From: Lagopus muta
Taxonomy: Eukaryota; Chordata; Aves; Galliformes; Phasianidae
DNA: 64,000 bases
Assembly (NCBI RefSeq): GCF_023343835.1
Contig: NC_064436.1
Span: forward strand, 70,671,545-70,735,544
Direction of reading: 5' to 3'
Position numbers and translations under genes: made by a program. Under the pieces are notes generated by a model that was not told where the DNA came from, ran no database searches, and saw only the letters and a program-made list of their open reading frames with translations. Below are positions 44,301-48,900 of the stretch, piece after piece. Each line of letters opens with the position of its first letter. The first letter of the stretch is position 1.

Positions 44301-45710
44301 GAGCTGGGTACAACTACGGCAATAAGCTGTAAAGACACTCACCTTCATACGAGCGCATTCTACGTTACACAGAGAACACATATGTGGGAATATTCTCGGC
44401 GACGTCGCATAGTAGTCATTCATCATTGACGGGGTGGGCAAGCGTTTGATCTTCTGCGAGTCCGACTGCAGGAAGGACGGCAGCCACGACGCCTTCACAA
44501 CGCCAAAGGGGGACTTAATGGGCCCTTCGGGCTGCGGCTGGAAGGGCTTCTGCCCCATCCCGGAGCTCTGGGCGCTGGGCTGGCTGCTCCCGGCCTCGTG
44601 CTGGATCCTGTCCCGCTGCTCCAGGATGGCCAGCAGCTCTGCCGAGAAGGGCGGCTGGGGGAGGACGGGGACGACGGGCTGCGAGATGAGCGGCGGCACG
44701 ACGGGCTGCGCCATGGGCGGCACGGCCAGCGGCAGGATGGGCGGCATGACAGGCAGCACCGCGGGCGGGGGGCCGGCCTTCCCCACGGGCGCCGCGCACA
44801 GCCCGCCCGCCTTCCCCGCTGGCTCCGCTGGGAAAAATGGGTGAGGGTTGGCCGGGTCGCTCTGGAAAGCCGGCGGGGGCTTCATGACGTCCTGCGGTGG
44901 GAAGGCCGGGCCGCACGCCACGCCGGCCGGCGGGACGCCCATGGGCACGCTCTGCTCTCGGTGGAACTCTTCCCTCTTCTCTCCGCCCGGCGCTTCGGGG
45001 TTGTAGGGCCGTGCTTCCAGAGGCTCCTCTCTCAGCGCTTCCACGTTGTAACCGCGCACCTCCAGAGGATCCTCGGTGTACCCGTACTTGCTGGCGTGCC
45101 CGTAGTCGATCACCTTGCCCTTGACGGCCGCGCCGCTCGTCCCGCTCATCGCTTCTCCTCGGCTCTGGGAATGCAGGCTGGGCAAAGGCTGGCCCATCTT
45201 CCGCATCCGTATCTCTCTGAGGATGAGCGGCATGTTCTCGGGGGTCAGCTGGTCATCCGGGTAGCGACTGAGCTCCTCCAGATCTTCGTTGGACAGCCCG
45301 AAGCTCGCCAAGATGCTGGACGCGCTCTCCGGCGTGTAGCGGTTCTGCGCTGCGGCGTTCTGCTCCGGGATTCGGGCCGGGGGCTTCTGCGAGACCACCG
45401 GCGGGGGCGGGCAGGGGCTGCCGTCCCAGCGGCCGGCGCGCACGTCGCCCTTCTGCTCCTGGTGCAGGCTGCCCTTGGCCTTGGCCTGCCGCGGGTCGGC
45501 CCTGTGCAGGGTGACGCGGACGTTGATGCGCTGCGAGCCGGTCCACGGGACGCTGTCCTGCCCCGACGCGCGCGGCGCTGCCCCCCGGGGTGCTCCTGGG
45601 GCCGGGGGTCTCTGCGGGCCCGTCACACCCTGGAAGGATCCCGGGGGCTTCGCTGCCGACGGGTTGGGTCCTCTCGGCCGCTGCGGCAACGCTCCTCTGG
45701 GGCTAAACAT
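8329..45710 (-). CDS. ZNF638: Zinc finger protein 638 (NP220), complete coding region, 24 coding exons
   Basis: This is the span of the spliced coding region; exons are listed separately. Joining 24 blocks at GT-AG boundaries gives 5,895 bases (1,964 codons plus stop) with no frameshift; human ZNF638 is about 1,978 residues. Order: N-terminal region with the near-invariant [20 protein letters not shown] block; matrin-type finger (Cx2Cx12Hx5H, about 445-472); RS region (about 490-592); RRM-like domains at about 700-792, 956-1042 and 1043-1145; a charged lysine/alanine/proline-rich region (1162-1580); an acidic domain with seven LVTVDEV-type repeats (1603-1904); a second Cx2Cx12Hx5H finger (about 1914-1938); and a basic/acidic tail. 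The family protein is nuclear, is reported to bind cytidine clusters in DNA, recruits HUSH-type silencing and acts in splicing. The start was chosen because MFSPRG aligns with the human N-terminus. Confidence 0.96.
8402..9125. repeat. ~19-bp minisatellite in the last ZNF638 intron
   Basis: The unit is roughly CAGATCCATGCAGCCCCCC, with CATATCTGTG, GATCCGTG and CAAACCCCCC variants. About 38 units occupy almost the whole 741-base intron between exons 24 and 25. They begin within about 10 bases of both splice sites. C runs of 5-11 occur in most units. Confidence 0.93.
9133..9251 (-). CDS. ZNF638: ZNF638 exon 24 (C-terminal matrin-type zinc finger)
   Basis: The acceptor is TTCTCAG|GTCTGG and the donor GCAGAG|GTGGGC. 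It encodes the finger C-QI-C, twelve residues, H-CRTAL-H, preceded by the family hallmark LPKAGFFC. The human block (LVPKAGFFCPICSLFYS) is nearly identical. Length is 119 bases, in phase with both neighbours. Confidence 0.95.
9353..9830 (-). mobile_element. CR1 fragment, minus orientation
   Basis: It starts with AGAATGGCCTGGGTTGCACA (the inverted CR1 3' end) and continues CAGGCTGCCCACAGCCACAT and TGGGGCATCACAGCCTCC. The same series recurs at 19.5, 24.5 and 36.1 kb, and inverted at 34.7, 35.0 and 50.1 kb. It lies in the intron between exons 23 and 24. Confidence 0.85.
9981..10887 (-). CDS. ZNF638: ZNF638 exon 23 (acidic LVTVDEV repeat domain)
   Basis: 907 bases. Acceptor TGCCCAG|GAAGAAG, donor CCAAAAG|GTGAGG. 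It opens with [18 protein letters not shown], as in human ZNF638. Seven repeats of the type [LF]V[TM][VL]DE[VIL] followed by acidic residues are present: FVTVDEV, FVMLDEI, LVVDEV, LVALDEL, LVTVDEI, LVTVDEI and FVTVDEV. The human protein (NP220) was described with nine such repeats. After the last one a further glutamate-rich stretch with GPEEE copies appears to be lineage-specific. Confidence 0.95.
10950..12535. repeat. 20-bp minisatellite (GGATGGAGGGACAACAAGGA)n in ZNF638
   Basis: About 75 units lie in the intron between exons 22 and 23. Blocks are interrupted by longer variants containing CAGGGCTGGATCCC and CATCCCATGTGGGAGGG. One complex block (AACAAAAGCAGGGCTGG to ACACAACAATGAAGG) is repeated at 11327 and 11633, showing a duplication of about 305 bases. 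Frames are open on both strands, without coding meaning. Confidence 0.95.
12925..14640 (-). mobile_element. CR1 fragment, minus orientation, split by a minisatellite
   Basis: CR1 sequence at 12925-13097 (CAGCTCCCCTCTCAGCC, TTTTCTCCATGCTGAACAGA) resumes at 14156 (CTCCATAGCAGAGATGCTCC) and runs through GTTGTTACAGAGCTCC to about 14640. The 20-bp array at 13098-14155 interrupts what is one continuous element in other copies. Confidence 0.8.
13098..14155. repeat. 20-bp minisatellite (family B) inside CR1
   Basis: Same unit as at 4334-6722 (CATAGAGACACGTTGGGACC), about 53 units. It lies in the intron between exons 22 and 23 and is embedded within a CR1 fragment. Confidence 0.93.
14728..14793 (-). 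CDS. ZNF638: ZNF638 exon 22
   Basis: 66 bases. Acceptor CCCTGCAG|GTTTCC, donor CAGGAG|GTGAGG. It encodes [20 protein letters not shown] followed by QE, corresponding to the serine/lysine-rich linker before the acidic domain in human ZNF638. The serine run is encoded by an AGC repeat. Confidence 0.85.
15121..15840 (-). mobile_element. CR1 fragment, minus orientation
   Basis: Begins CACAGCATCACAGAATGGCC and GGGACCCCAAGGATCACGAA and continues to TTTTCATCTATCAGGACCTC, a typical 3' part of CR1 in reverse. About 720 bases, ending about 160 bases from the exon 21 donor. Confidence 0.88.
16003..17257 (-). CDS. ZNF638: ZNF638 exon 21 (large lysine/alanine/proline-rich exon)
   Basis: 1,255 bases and fully open. 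Acceptor TGCATTCAG|CTCTGG, donor AGCACTAAG|GTGAGC. It encodes about 418 residues of low complexity: repeated acidic motifs near the start ([15 protein letters not shown]), many alanine/glycine/glutamate stretches, and a basic end ([13 protein letters not shown]) aligning with human IMKRDDSNNKT. Human has a large exon at the same place. This is the least conserved part of the protein. Confidence 0.9.
17431..17566. repeat. Short minisatellite (CTGCAGCCAAACCAAACC)n
   Basis: Eight or so units of CTGCAGCCAAACC with one to three AAACC pentamers each. In the intron between exons 20 and 21, about 175 bases upstream of exon 21. Confidence 0.9.
17806..17982. repeat. Pentanucleotide array (GATGG/GATGA)n
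   Basis: About 35 pentamers, GATGGGATGA first and then pure GATGA. Purine-rich on the plus strand. It is complementary in type to the array at 18225-18532. Confidence 0.95.
18058..18222 (+). mobile_element. CR1 fragment, plus orientation
   Basis: Contains TGTGTAATATCCTCATTGAT, GACCTATGAGGGCAG and GTGTGCAGGTGACAGCAAG, as in the CR1 copy at 20940-21050. Short, between two pentanucleotide arrays. Confidence 0.75.
18225..18532. repeat. Pentanucleotide array (CATCC/CATCT)n, inverse of 17806-17982
   Basis: About 61 pentamers of CATCC, CATCT and CATGT type. It ends about 35 bases from the donor of ZNF638 exon 20. Together with the GATGG array 243 bases away it forms an imperfect inverted repeat. 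Confidence 0.95.
18567..18616 (-). CDS. ZNF638: ZNF638 exon 20
   Basis: 50 bases. Acceptor CTTTTCAG|CCTGAA, donor GAGGAAG|GTGAGC. Encodes [16 protein letters not shown] plus two bases that join exon 21. Small charged linker after RRM3. The frame fits both neighbours exactly; homology is weak at this length. Confidence 0.75.
18712..19260 (-). mobile_element. CR1 fragment, minus orientation
   Basis: Starts with the CR1 tail region (ATAGAATCACGCAGGTTGTT-like), then CCTTGCCTTCAACACCCCCA and CAGCAATTCTTCCTCACGCC. Near-identical to the copies at 14245, 29930 and 33050. Confidence 0.85.
19500..19700 (-). mobile_element. CR1 fragment, minus orientation
   Basis: GCACGGCCTGGGTTGCACAG through CAGCCTCCTTGGGCAGCCTG, the same sub-family as 9353-9830. 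Confidence 0.85.
20147..20272 (-). CDS. ZNF638: ZNF638 exon 19 (second half of RRM-like domain 3)
   Basis: 126 bases. Acceptor TTTGTTCCAG|GCAATC, donor CCGAC|GTAAGC. Encodes [20 protein letters not shown] and onward to [13 protein letters not shown]. Human has [20 protein letters not shown] at this place. It provides the last strands and helix of the RRM fold. Confidence 0.95.
20574..20714 (-). CDS. ZNF638: ZNF638 exon 18 (first half of RRM-like domain 3)
   Basis: 141 bases. Acceptor CCTTTAG|GTGAAC, donor AACAAG|GTGAGC. Encodes [20 protein letters not shown] and [18 protein letters not shown], aligning with human FVHLDNLPEDG...[20 protein letters not shown]. The RNP2-like VHLGNLP is visible. 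Confidence 0.96.
20866..21836 (+). mobile_element. CR1 element, plus orientation, with intact 3' tail
   Basis: About 970 bases, from AGCAGTCTGAGACATGTGGG to the tail GGTTCTATGATCCTATGATC. Near-identical over most of its length to 24736-25535 and to the reverse complement of 30500-31426. It ends about 35 bases from exon 17. The first and third copies share the same 5' breakpoint. Confidence 0.9.
21871..21912 (-). CDS. ZNF638: ZNF638 exon 17
   Basis: 42 bases, 14 codons. Acceptor CCCTTCCAG|GAAGCG, donor CCTAAG|GTGAGC. Encodes [14 protein letters not shown]; human has EAIFITLVKENDPE at this place. Micro-sized but well supported by frame and homology. Confidence 0.92.
22105..24076. repeat. Heptanucleotide array (CAGCACC)n, about 2 kb, G-quadruplex type on the sense strand
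   Basis: About 280 heptamers with CAGCATC, CAGCGCC, CGGCACC, CATCATC and single-base-shift variants. On the minus strand, the sense strand of ZNF638, it reads (GGGTGCT)n. That is GGG every 7 bases with TGCT loops, a textbook G-quadruplex pattern. It fills the intron between exons 16 and 17 and runs directly into the 5' splice site of exon 16 (GAA|GTAGGTGGTGGGTGG). The long proline/histidine or glycine/cysteine frames here are artefacts. Confidence 0.96.
24077..24205 (-). CDS. ZNF638: ZNF638 exon 16 (second half of RRM-like domain 2)
   Basis: 129 bases. Acceptor TTTGCAAAG|GCGTAT, donor GATGAA|GTAGGT. Encodes [20 protein letters not shown] and onward to [20 protein letters not shown]; human has [17 protein letters not shown] here. 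A donor four bases further on (GTAG|GTGG) also exists but would break the frame with exon 17. Confidence 0.95.
24347..24478 (-). CDS. ZNF638: ZNF638 exon 15 (first half of RRM-like domain 2)
   Basis: 132 bases. Acceptor GCTTGCAG|GATGCT, donor AAGAAG|GTATGG. Encodes [20 protein letters not shown] and [17 protein letters not shown], nearly identical to human [20 protein letters not shown]...KPFGGLKDILILSSHKK. Confidence 0.96.
24545..24710 (-). mobile_element. CR1 fragment, minus orientation
   Basis: CACAGCACGGCCTGGGTTGC through GGGATGGGGCATCACAGCCT. It abuts the plus-oriented composite beginning at 24736. Confidence 0.8.
24736..26221 (+). mobile_element. CR1 composite, plus orientation
   Basis: 24736-25535 is a near-identical copy of 20985-21780. 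It then continues through GCAGCTCGTTTCCAACCTCG, GAAGACATGGAGGGCCTGGA, AGCAGAGGGAACGGCTTCAA and the tail CCCTTCCAACCCCTGCCATT. The whole composite reappears inverted at 29815-31350. Several CR1 3' segments are joined in one block, so it is a mosaic, not one clean insertion. Confidence 0.85.
26222..27003. repeat. 20-bp minisatellite (family B, reverse orientation) and CR1 tail
   Basis: The unit GGTCCCAACGTGTCTCTATG is the reverse complement of the unit at 4334. About 36 units lie at 26222-26952, followed by a CR1 tail (GTAACAACCTGCGTGATTCC, ATGGTTCTATGAA) to 27003. It starts from the CR1 tail GGATTCTGTGTCTCTATGGG. It ends 33 bases from exon 14. Confidence 0.93.
27036..27088 (-). CDS. ZNF638: ZNF638 exon 14
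   Basis: 53 bases. Acceptor TCAAATAG|GAGCTT, donor AGCAAG|GTCAGT. Encodes [17 protein letters not shown], an acidic linker before RRM2. Assigned from phase and splice sites; sequence homology is weak. Confidence 0.75.
27360..27431 (-). CDS. ZNF638: ZNF638 exon 13
   Basis: 72 bases. Acceptor TTTTGTAG|ACAAAG, donor GATGGAG|GTGAGC. Encodes [20 protein letters not shown] and a few more residues. Linker between RRM1 and RRM2. Frame-consistent (phase 1 at both ends) but not clearly homologous, so it could be skipped in some transcripts without a frameshift. Confidence 0.7.
27518..27697 (-). CDS. ZNF638: ZNF638 exon 12
   Basis: 180 bases. Acceptor CCTTCCAG|CTCCAT, donor TACCGG|GTAATC. Encodes [20 protein letters not shown] and an alanine/glycine/glutamate-rich continuation. 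Corresponds by position to the human SNKPVTIPENSE linker. 180 bases keeps the frame if skipped. Confidence 0.78.
27893..27964 (-). CDS. ZNF638: ZNF638 exon 11
   Basis: 72 bases. Acceptor CCACCTAG|GCAAAA, donor ACTGCAG|GTGAGA. Encodes [20 protein letters not shown] and SDTA, a lysine-rich linker resembling human GGKKSLEAKKTGNVKNK. Confidence 0.8.
28296..28410 (-). mobile_element. CR1 tail fragment, minus orientation
   Basis: CACAGCATCACAGAACTGCA, GGTTGGAAGGGAGCTCCAGA and CATGGAGTCCAACCCC are the reversed CR1 3' end. In the intron between exons 10 and 11. Confidence 0.75.
28600..28652 (-). CDS. ZNF638: ZNF638 exon 10
   Basis: 53 bases. Acceptor TTAATAG|GAAGCA, donor GTTGCAG|GTGAGG. Encodes [17 protein letters not shown]. 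Short basic linker; phase agrees with exons 9 and 11. Confidence 0.78.
28819..28877 (-). CDS. ZNF638: ZNF638 exon 9
   Basis: 59 bases. Acceptor CCTCTAG|GCCAAA, donor CACCAG|GTGAGC. Encodes [19 protein letters not shown], a basic stretch right after RRM1 like human KKAQNKEVKKKTLESKK. Confidence 0.82.
29144..29275 (-). CDS. ZNF638: ZNF638 exon 8 (second half of RRM-like domain 1)
   Basis: 132 bases. Acceptor TTGTTTCAG|GCCTAC, donor AGCCAG|GTAACG. Encodes [40 protein letters not shown] and SPSQ; human has [20 protein letters not shown] here. Confidence 0.96.
29455..29562 (-). mobile_element. CR1 tail fragment, minus orientation
   Basis: AGCATCACAGGGTTGGAAAT and CCATTGCTATCAGCACCACC. It leads straight into the 20-bp array. 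Confidence 0.75.
29563..29815. repeat. 20-bp minisatellite (family B)
   Basis: About 13 units of CATAGAGACACGTTGGGACC with AGAAACA and GGTACAC variants. It ends in the CR1 tail (GACACAGAATCCCACAGAAT). Mirror partner of 26222-26952. Confidence 0.93.
29816..31426 (-). mobile_element. CR1 composite, minus orientation (inverted copy of 24736-26221)
   Basis: Begins AGAATCCCACAGAATGGCAG and runs through the same segments as 24736-26221 in reverse, then further to GCCCACATGTCTCAGACTGC, matching the 5' edge of the copy at 20866. It ends about 80 bases from exon 7. Confidence 0.88.
31505..31651 (-). CDS. ZNF638: ZNF638 exon 7 (first half of RRM-like domain 1)
   Basis: 147 bases. Acceptor AACGTGCAG|CTGTTG, donor AACAAG|GTCAGT. 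Encodes [20 protein letters not shown], then [20 protein letters not shown] and LIVLRSRNK. Human [21 protein letters not shown]...PFGKVNDVLIV is clearly homologous. Confidence 0.95.
31895..32087 (-). mobile_element. CR1 fragment, minus orientation
   Basis: CACAGCATCACAGGATTGTA, GGTTGGAAGGGAGCTGCAGA, and TCTTGAACATCTCCAGAGCA to CCTCCATGGGCAGCCTGCTG. Followed directly by the 20-bp array. Confidence 0.82.
32088..32940. repeat. 20-bp minisatellite (family B)
   Basis: About 43 units. A GACCCCTAGAGACAC variant marks its first third. Between two CR1 fragments in the intron between exons 6 and 7. Confidence 0.93.
32941..34220 (-). mobile_element. CR1, minus orientation, reaching the exon 6 splice donor
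   Basis: Runs from the tail (AGAATCCCACAGAATGGCAG) through CAGCAATTCTTCCTCACGCC and AGGTGCGGCCTCACAGAGC to CTCTCGCTGCACAGCAGCAC. Read on the minus strand, the far end would encode a GVADDG stretch that resembles the FADD catalytic block of CR1 reverse transcriptase. If so, the element reaches to within a few bases of the exon 6 donor. Confidence 0.75.
34224..34543 (-). CDS. ZNF638: ZNF638 exon 6
   Basis: 320 bases. Acceptor TTTGGCAG|ACAGGA. It encodes [40 protein letters not shown] and onward to an acidic block [11 protein letters not shown]. It aligns with human [24 protein letters not shown]. The only donor restoring phase 0 for exon 7 is the weak CGG|GTGATT at 34224/34223, at the edge of a CR1 element. 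The 3' end is therefore less certain than the 5' end. Confidence 0.82.
34705..34862 (+). mobile_element. CR1 fragment, plus orientation
   Basis: GCCCTGCAGGCATTGGAGGC through the tail CAGGCTGTTCTATGGTTCTA. Intron between exons 5 and 6. Confidence 0.85.
34925..35292 (+). mobile_element. CR1 fragment, plus orientation
   Basis: Starts CTTTCCCCACCTCCTTGACA, includes AATGGTTTTAAAGTGAGACA and GGAGGAAGTTTTTCACACAC, and ends at GGGATTCCATCCACTCTATG. Same sub-family as the copy at 50.1 kb. Confidence 0.85.
35441..35876. repeat. 12-bp minisatellite (GGGAGCAGAGCA)n
   Basis: About 36 units, including 10-base (GGGAGAGAGCA-like) and 8-base variants. In the intron between exons 5 and 6. Confidence 0.95.
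35925..36480 (-). mobile_element. Two adjacent CR1 fragments, minus orientation
   Basis: 35925-36080 carries AGGTTGGAAGGGACCTCAAG to CCCCATCCAACCTCCAACAC. 36083-36480 carries the other sub-family (CACGGCCTGGGTTGCAAAGG to CCTCCTGTTTATCCGCTCCC). Confidence 0.85.
36525..36995 (-). mobile_element. CR1 fragment, minus orientation (tandem copy 1)
   Basis: Begins CAGAACCACAGAACGGCCGG and ends near CCAACAGCTCCCTGTCTTTC. Over about 420 bases it is almost the same as the next element. Confidence 0.88.
37005..37460 (-). mobile_element. CR1 fragment, minus orientation (tandem copy 2)
   Basis: Begins CAGCATCACAGAATGGCCGG. Its 5' part closely matches 36525-36950. It ends about 70 bases from the exon 5 donor. 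Confidence 0.88.
37530..37837 (-). CDS. ZNF638: ZNF638 exon 5 (arginine/serine-rich region)
   Basis: 308 bases. Acceptor TTTCCTCAG|GAATGC, donor CCCAAG|GTACGG. Encodes [20 protein letters not shown], then [20 protein letters not shown] and a run of RSP/SRSP dipeptides ending RRTSRSQ. Human has [20 protein letters not shown] followed by its RS region. RS domains mediate nuclear speckle localisation and splicing-factor contacts. Confidence 0.94.
37885..38660. repeat. ~48-bp minisatellite derived from a CR1 3' end
   Basis: About 16 units of the type ACAGAACCATGGAATGCTGG, GGTTGGGTTGGAAGGGTCCT, TAAAGGTC. The unit is the reversed CR1 tail region (AATGGTTTGGGTTGGAAGGGACCTTAAAGATC in the canonical element). 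Lies just upstream of exon 5. Confidence 0.9.
39276..39314 (-). CDS. ZNF638: ZNF638 exon 4
   Basis: 39 bases. Acceptor CCCACAG|GTACCC, donor AAAGCG|GTAACC. Encodes [12 protein letters not shown]; human has QYPDWNPEILPSRR here. The shared first base completes the glutamine codon of exon 3. Confidence 0.93.
39510..39571 (-). CDS. ZNF638: ZNF638 exon 3 (second half of matrin-type zinc finger 1)
   Basis: 62 bases. Acceptor CCCCCCAG|GACTGG, donor CAACA|GTAAGG. Encodes [20 protein letters not shown], supplying the two zinc-binding histidines (H-x5-H). Human [20 protein letters not shown] is nearly the same. Confidence 0.97.
39634..39712. repeat. 15-bp tandem repeat (AAGCTGCAGGGCCAC)n
   Basis: Five to six units alternating GCCACAAG and GCCTCAAG. 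Intron between exons 2 and 3. Confidence 0.9.
39713..40904. other. ZNF638 intron 2 sequence without recognised features
   Basis: Single-copy-looking intron. No exon, tail-bearing element or array was seen. Confidence 0.5.
40905..41290 (+). mobile_element. CR1 fragment, plus orientation
   Basis: GACGTCAGGGGAAGTTGTGT, CAGCCTGGTGTAGCCTTGGA and CTGGAGATGTTCAAGTCTCA, with two successive tail-like segments ending CGGGCCATCCTGTGGTTCTG. Confidence 0.85.
41291..42450. other. ZNF638 intron 2, no recognised features
   Basis: No exon, repeat array or recognisable transposon was found. Confidence 0.5.
42455..42866 (+). mobile_element. CR1 fragment, plus orientation
   Basis: From AGGGCAGCGAAATGGGGAGG to the tail TTGGGATCCTATGATTGTAT. 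It matches 21424-21760 with few differences. Confidence 0.88.
42867..44342. other. ZNF638 intron 2, portion next to exon 2
   Basis: No feature was recognised beyond a small duplicated TCTTCACCTGCTCT near 43523-43548. An open frame that runs on from exon 2 past its donor at 44342 is intronic read-through. Confidence 0.5.
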
Positions 45711-45903
45711 GGCGCTTTTCAGAACGGCCCGGCCGAAGGAAGCATGAGGAGGCGCGGAGCTGCTGGCGGTCAACTGCTGCAGAGCCAACTGGGTCTTAAT
45801 GTGAGCAAGCTGAAAAGGAGGAGGGCCCAACACAAGCGGGCTGGCAATGCCAAGGTTCAAGGAATTCACAAGTGGAGCGAAACTTTCCAAGAACAACACA
45901 AAG
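44343..45903 (-). CDS. ZNF638: ZNF638 exon 2 (initiator, N-terminal region, first half of finger 1)
   Basis: Acceptor AACTTTCAG at 45904, donor ATGAAG|GTGAGT at 44343. The ATG at 45710-45708 was chosen because [18 protein letters not shown] aligns with human PRGDFPLQRPRAPNPSG. The coding part is 456 codons. Blocks nearly identical to human: [71 protein letters not shown], and [20 protein letters not shown]. The last leads into the CSLC of the matrin-type finger. The middle is proline-rich. Upstream of the ATG the frame stays open to the acceptor (see findings). 5'-UTR status of 45711-45903 is therefore uncertain. Confidence 0.96.
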
Positions 45904-48900
45904 CTGAAAGTTAAAAGACAAGGGTTAGATGGTTCAGCGGTGCACCGGCTGCGCGCTGTGGGTTCTATAACCAGTGAGAAAAACAGGGCAGGTCAGAAAA
46001 CAGCACTTCAATGGCCCTTCGAATGGCACTTCTACATCCAAGTTCACAAAGCCGCCAACAACAGCGCTGCCCGTCGCTCACACGGCCTCACCCCGCAGTC
46101 TGCTCCCAGGCAGACAGGTTGGACCCAACGCGTTCAGTGTCACAGAGAACAAAATCCCGAGACGACAGCATTTTCCAAGACCCGACATTTCAGGTCTTTA
46201 AGAACAACGTTATCGCGCGCGCCGTGTCGGGAGCCGTAAACCAAAGGGTTTGGAGCCCACTGCGAACGCTTCGCAAAGTGAAATCGTGGTGCAGAGGAAT
46301 GAGAACAGAGGCAGTTTGGGAGTGAGGCGGCTGCGGAGCTGCAGGCAGGACGGCTGGCAGAGCTCCCACGGCAGCTCCCTTGGGGAACTACAGCATCCTG
46401 AAAGCATCCGCGGGGCGCGGTGGCCGCATCCTGCGCCTGCAGCTCCGTCTGGCAGATGTGCGAGGCAAGATTTGGTACTGAGACAACTTGAGATGGAAAG
46501 GTGTAAAGTCGTACGAAGGCTGGGGATACGGCATGCAGAACGGCAGCGGAACCCGTCGGCTTTTAACTCAGCTGAGACCAGCCGTGCAGCAGAACGCGTG
46601 GATGCAGGCAGAACACAGCAGGGCTTCGCAGCTCGGCTCTGCCTCCCGCCTGCACACCGCACACAGGTGAACCCCCAACCCCTGGAGGCGGGCAGCGACC
46701 CGAACAAAGCTGGACTCAACACAGCCACAGTGAAACCAGGGGCAAGGAGACGCATGGAGAACATGGAAGAACCTTCTCTAGTCACTGGGGAAGGTCTGCC
46801 CTGCAGACGCAGCCCGGCACAATCAGGGCAAAGATAATTGGCTGCTGATTTCTCTCACTAAACGCTGCTGAATTTGCAGGCTCCGTGTGAGTTACATTTC
46901 AACAGAACAAGCTGGGAAGCTGAGCGTGGCGCAGAGGCAGCCAGCAGTGCTGTCCAGACCTTCACCCAAATGCCCCTGAGCATCCTCACTGCTCAGCCGA
47001 GCTCAGCGCCACACAACCCCTCCGCTCCCTGCAAAGCCACAGCACGCAGAGCAGCTCGCTGGCAGCCCCCTGCTGGAAGCCACCGCTCCGCGTCCTGCCA
47101 GCCAGCCCTGACATCGCAGCCACCAGCACAGGTAGAGAAGAAAACAGCCAAGTGAAGCACAGGCACCCATCTCCTTCCACAGAAGCACGGGCTGTAAAAC
47201 AGCCTCAAAAGCCAAGCAACATCCTTTGCTTCTGCCACCCCCCAGCTGCGTACCCACGCTGCTCAGCAGCGGCCACAACGCGCGGCTTGCTCCGTGCTGC
47301 GGTGCAGAACCTGCTGCTGGAACCCAGCCTGCCACGGTCTAACCCAGCAATGCTCTCCTGCTGGATGTGTGTGAATGCCTGCTGCCAGGCCCCTGCACGC
47401 AGCACCCAGCAGAGAGCAGCCACACACATTCACAACCCAGTGCATGAGCTCTCCAGAAACCCACAGCGCCGAGGAAAGCTGTCCTGGCTCTGCTGGGATG
47501 CAGCTGCGTCCATCCCAAGGCCTGGATGCCCCATGCAGCTCCCTTGGCTCTGCTGTTTCACAAGGACCTCCCCGAGTCCTCGAGGAGTCTCTTCCCTTCT
47601 CCAGCTGTGCTGCCCCACACAGTGATGCTGGTGGGGTCCTGCAGGCACTCGGGTGCTGCTCTCACAGTCCCTGACAACACCAAGGGCTGTGCTTCCAGTC
47701 AGCCACCAGCAGATTTCTGCCACGAAGCCCAGTACAACCTGCCCAGAAACGGGGCCCTGCTCCACCGACTGCTGGATCTGCAGACAGGAGTCCCTTAGGG
47801 AGACCTCAGCCCTCCTGCTGCGCCTGCAGACCCGCCTGCCAGCAGCCCATGCAGCACTGTTCCTGCATGGACCCTTTCCAGCTTCACAGCCCCCCACAGC
47901 CCGCATCCGCAGCACTGAGGTCTGAGATGACACCACCCCCTCTTCCAGTCCTCTCCATGGTGGCACAGGGCCTGCAGCTCCATCCCCTGCGCAGGGACAA
48001 CAGACAGCACAAGGCAGTAGGAACGCTACAGCAGGCTGAGAAACTGAAAGTCGCTGCAGGCAGCTGGGCAGGATCCATCCCAGAGGGGAGGAGGAGGAAG
48101 GTGAAGCTGTTGTGCCCGCAGCACCAGGATGAGGCCGGGCCCCAGGTGCTGCTTCTTCTGCAAGCTGCCCAGGCAGAGCAAAACAGGGAGATGTTTGTGA
48201 GAGCAGTCCTTATTTCCTTATCAACAGCTCTAAGGCAACATTAGGCCACAGCTACCAAAGGGAAACGAGTAAAAGACACTCAAGAGAAAAGAGAAGAGGG
48301 GAGAGAGAGACAGAAAACGGAGAGGTTTCACCACCCTTTGGATCCAGCGCTGTTCCAGGCTGGGGATGTGGGCTGGAAGGCAAACACGCACGCTCGCTGT
48401 CGCAGTCGGGCTGTGCAGGGCTGCCCTCGGGGCAGCAGCTCCTTCGTGTCTGCCTGGGTTCCACATTCGGGAGTCCTCAGCAGGGGCCTCTGTTGGCCAC
48501 GCTCCCCCCAGTGAGGTCAGTCTGAGCTGTCAGTCCATTCACACTCAGATGGTTCTCAGCCGCCGGAGTCGCCCAGCACTGAGAGCAGCAGGTGCCAGTC
48601 CTTAGGAAGCAGAGAAAGCAGCTTGCTGCTCCACCGCAGGCCTCGATCCGTCTCTCCCGGCTTCCCTCCTGCAATGCTTCCCGCTCCGCTTGCTTCACAC
48701 AAGACAGGCCAAGCCCCTCCATGGCCGCAGACACCCCACCAAGCACAGTAAGCTCCATCCAGCCTGCTCCAAGTCATCTCCGTGCCCCAAAGGCTGCAGC
48801 CAAGCACCTGCAGCGCTGCCAGGCCTCCCCCACCTCAGCAGGGCCAAGGAAAGGTACAAAAAAAAGAGCAAGAAGTGCTGAGAAAACTCACAGGTAAGAT

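Noticed and set aside
43680-44342. Continuation of the exon 2 frame beyond its donor
   Set aside because: The donor ATGAAG|GTGAGT splits the zinc finger exactly where exon 3 resumes it; the continuation lacks the finger histidines.
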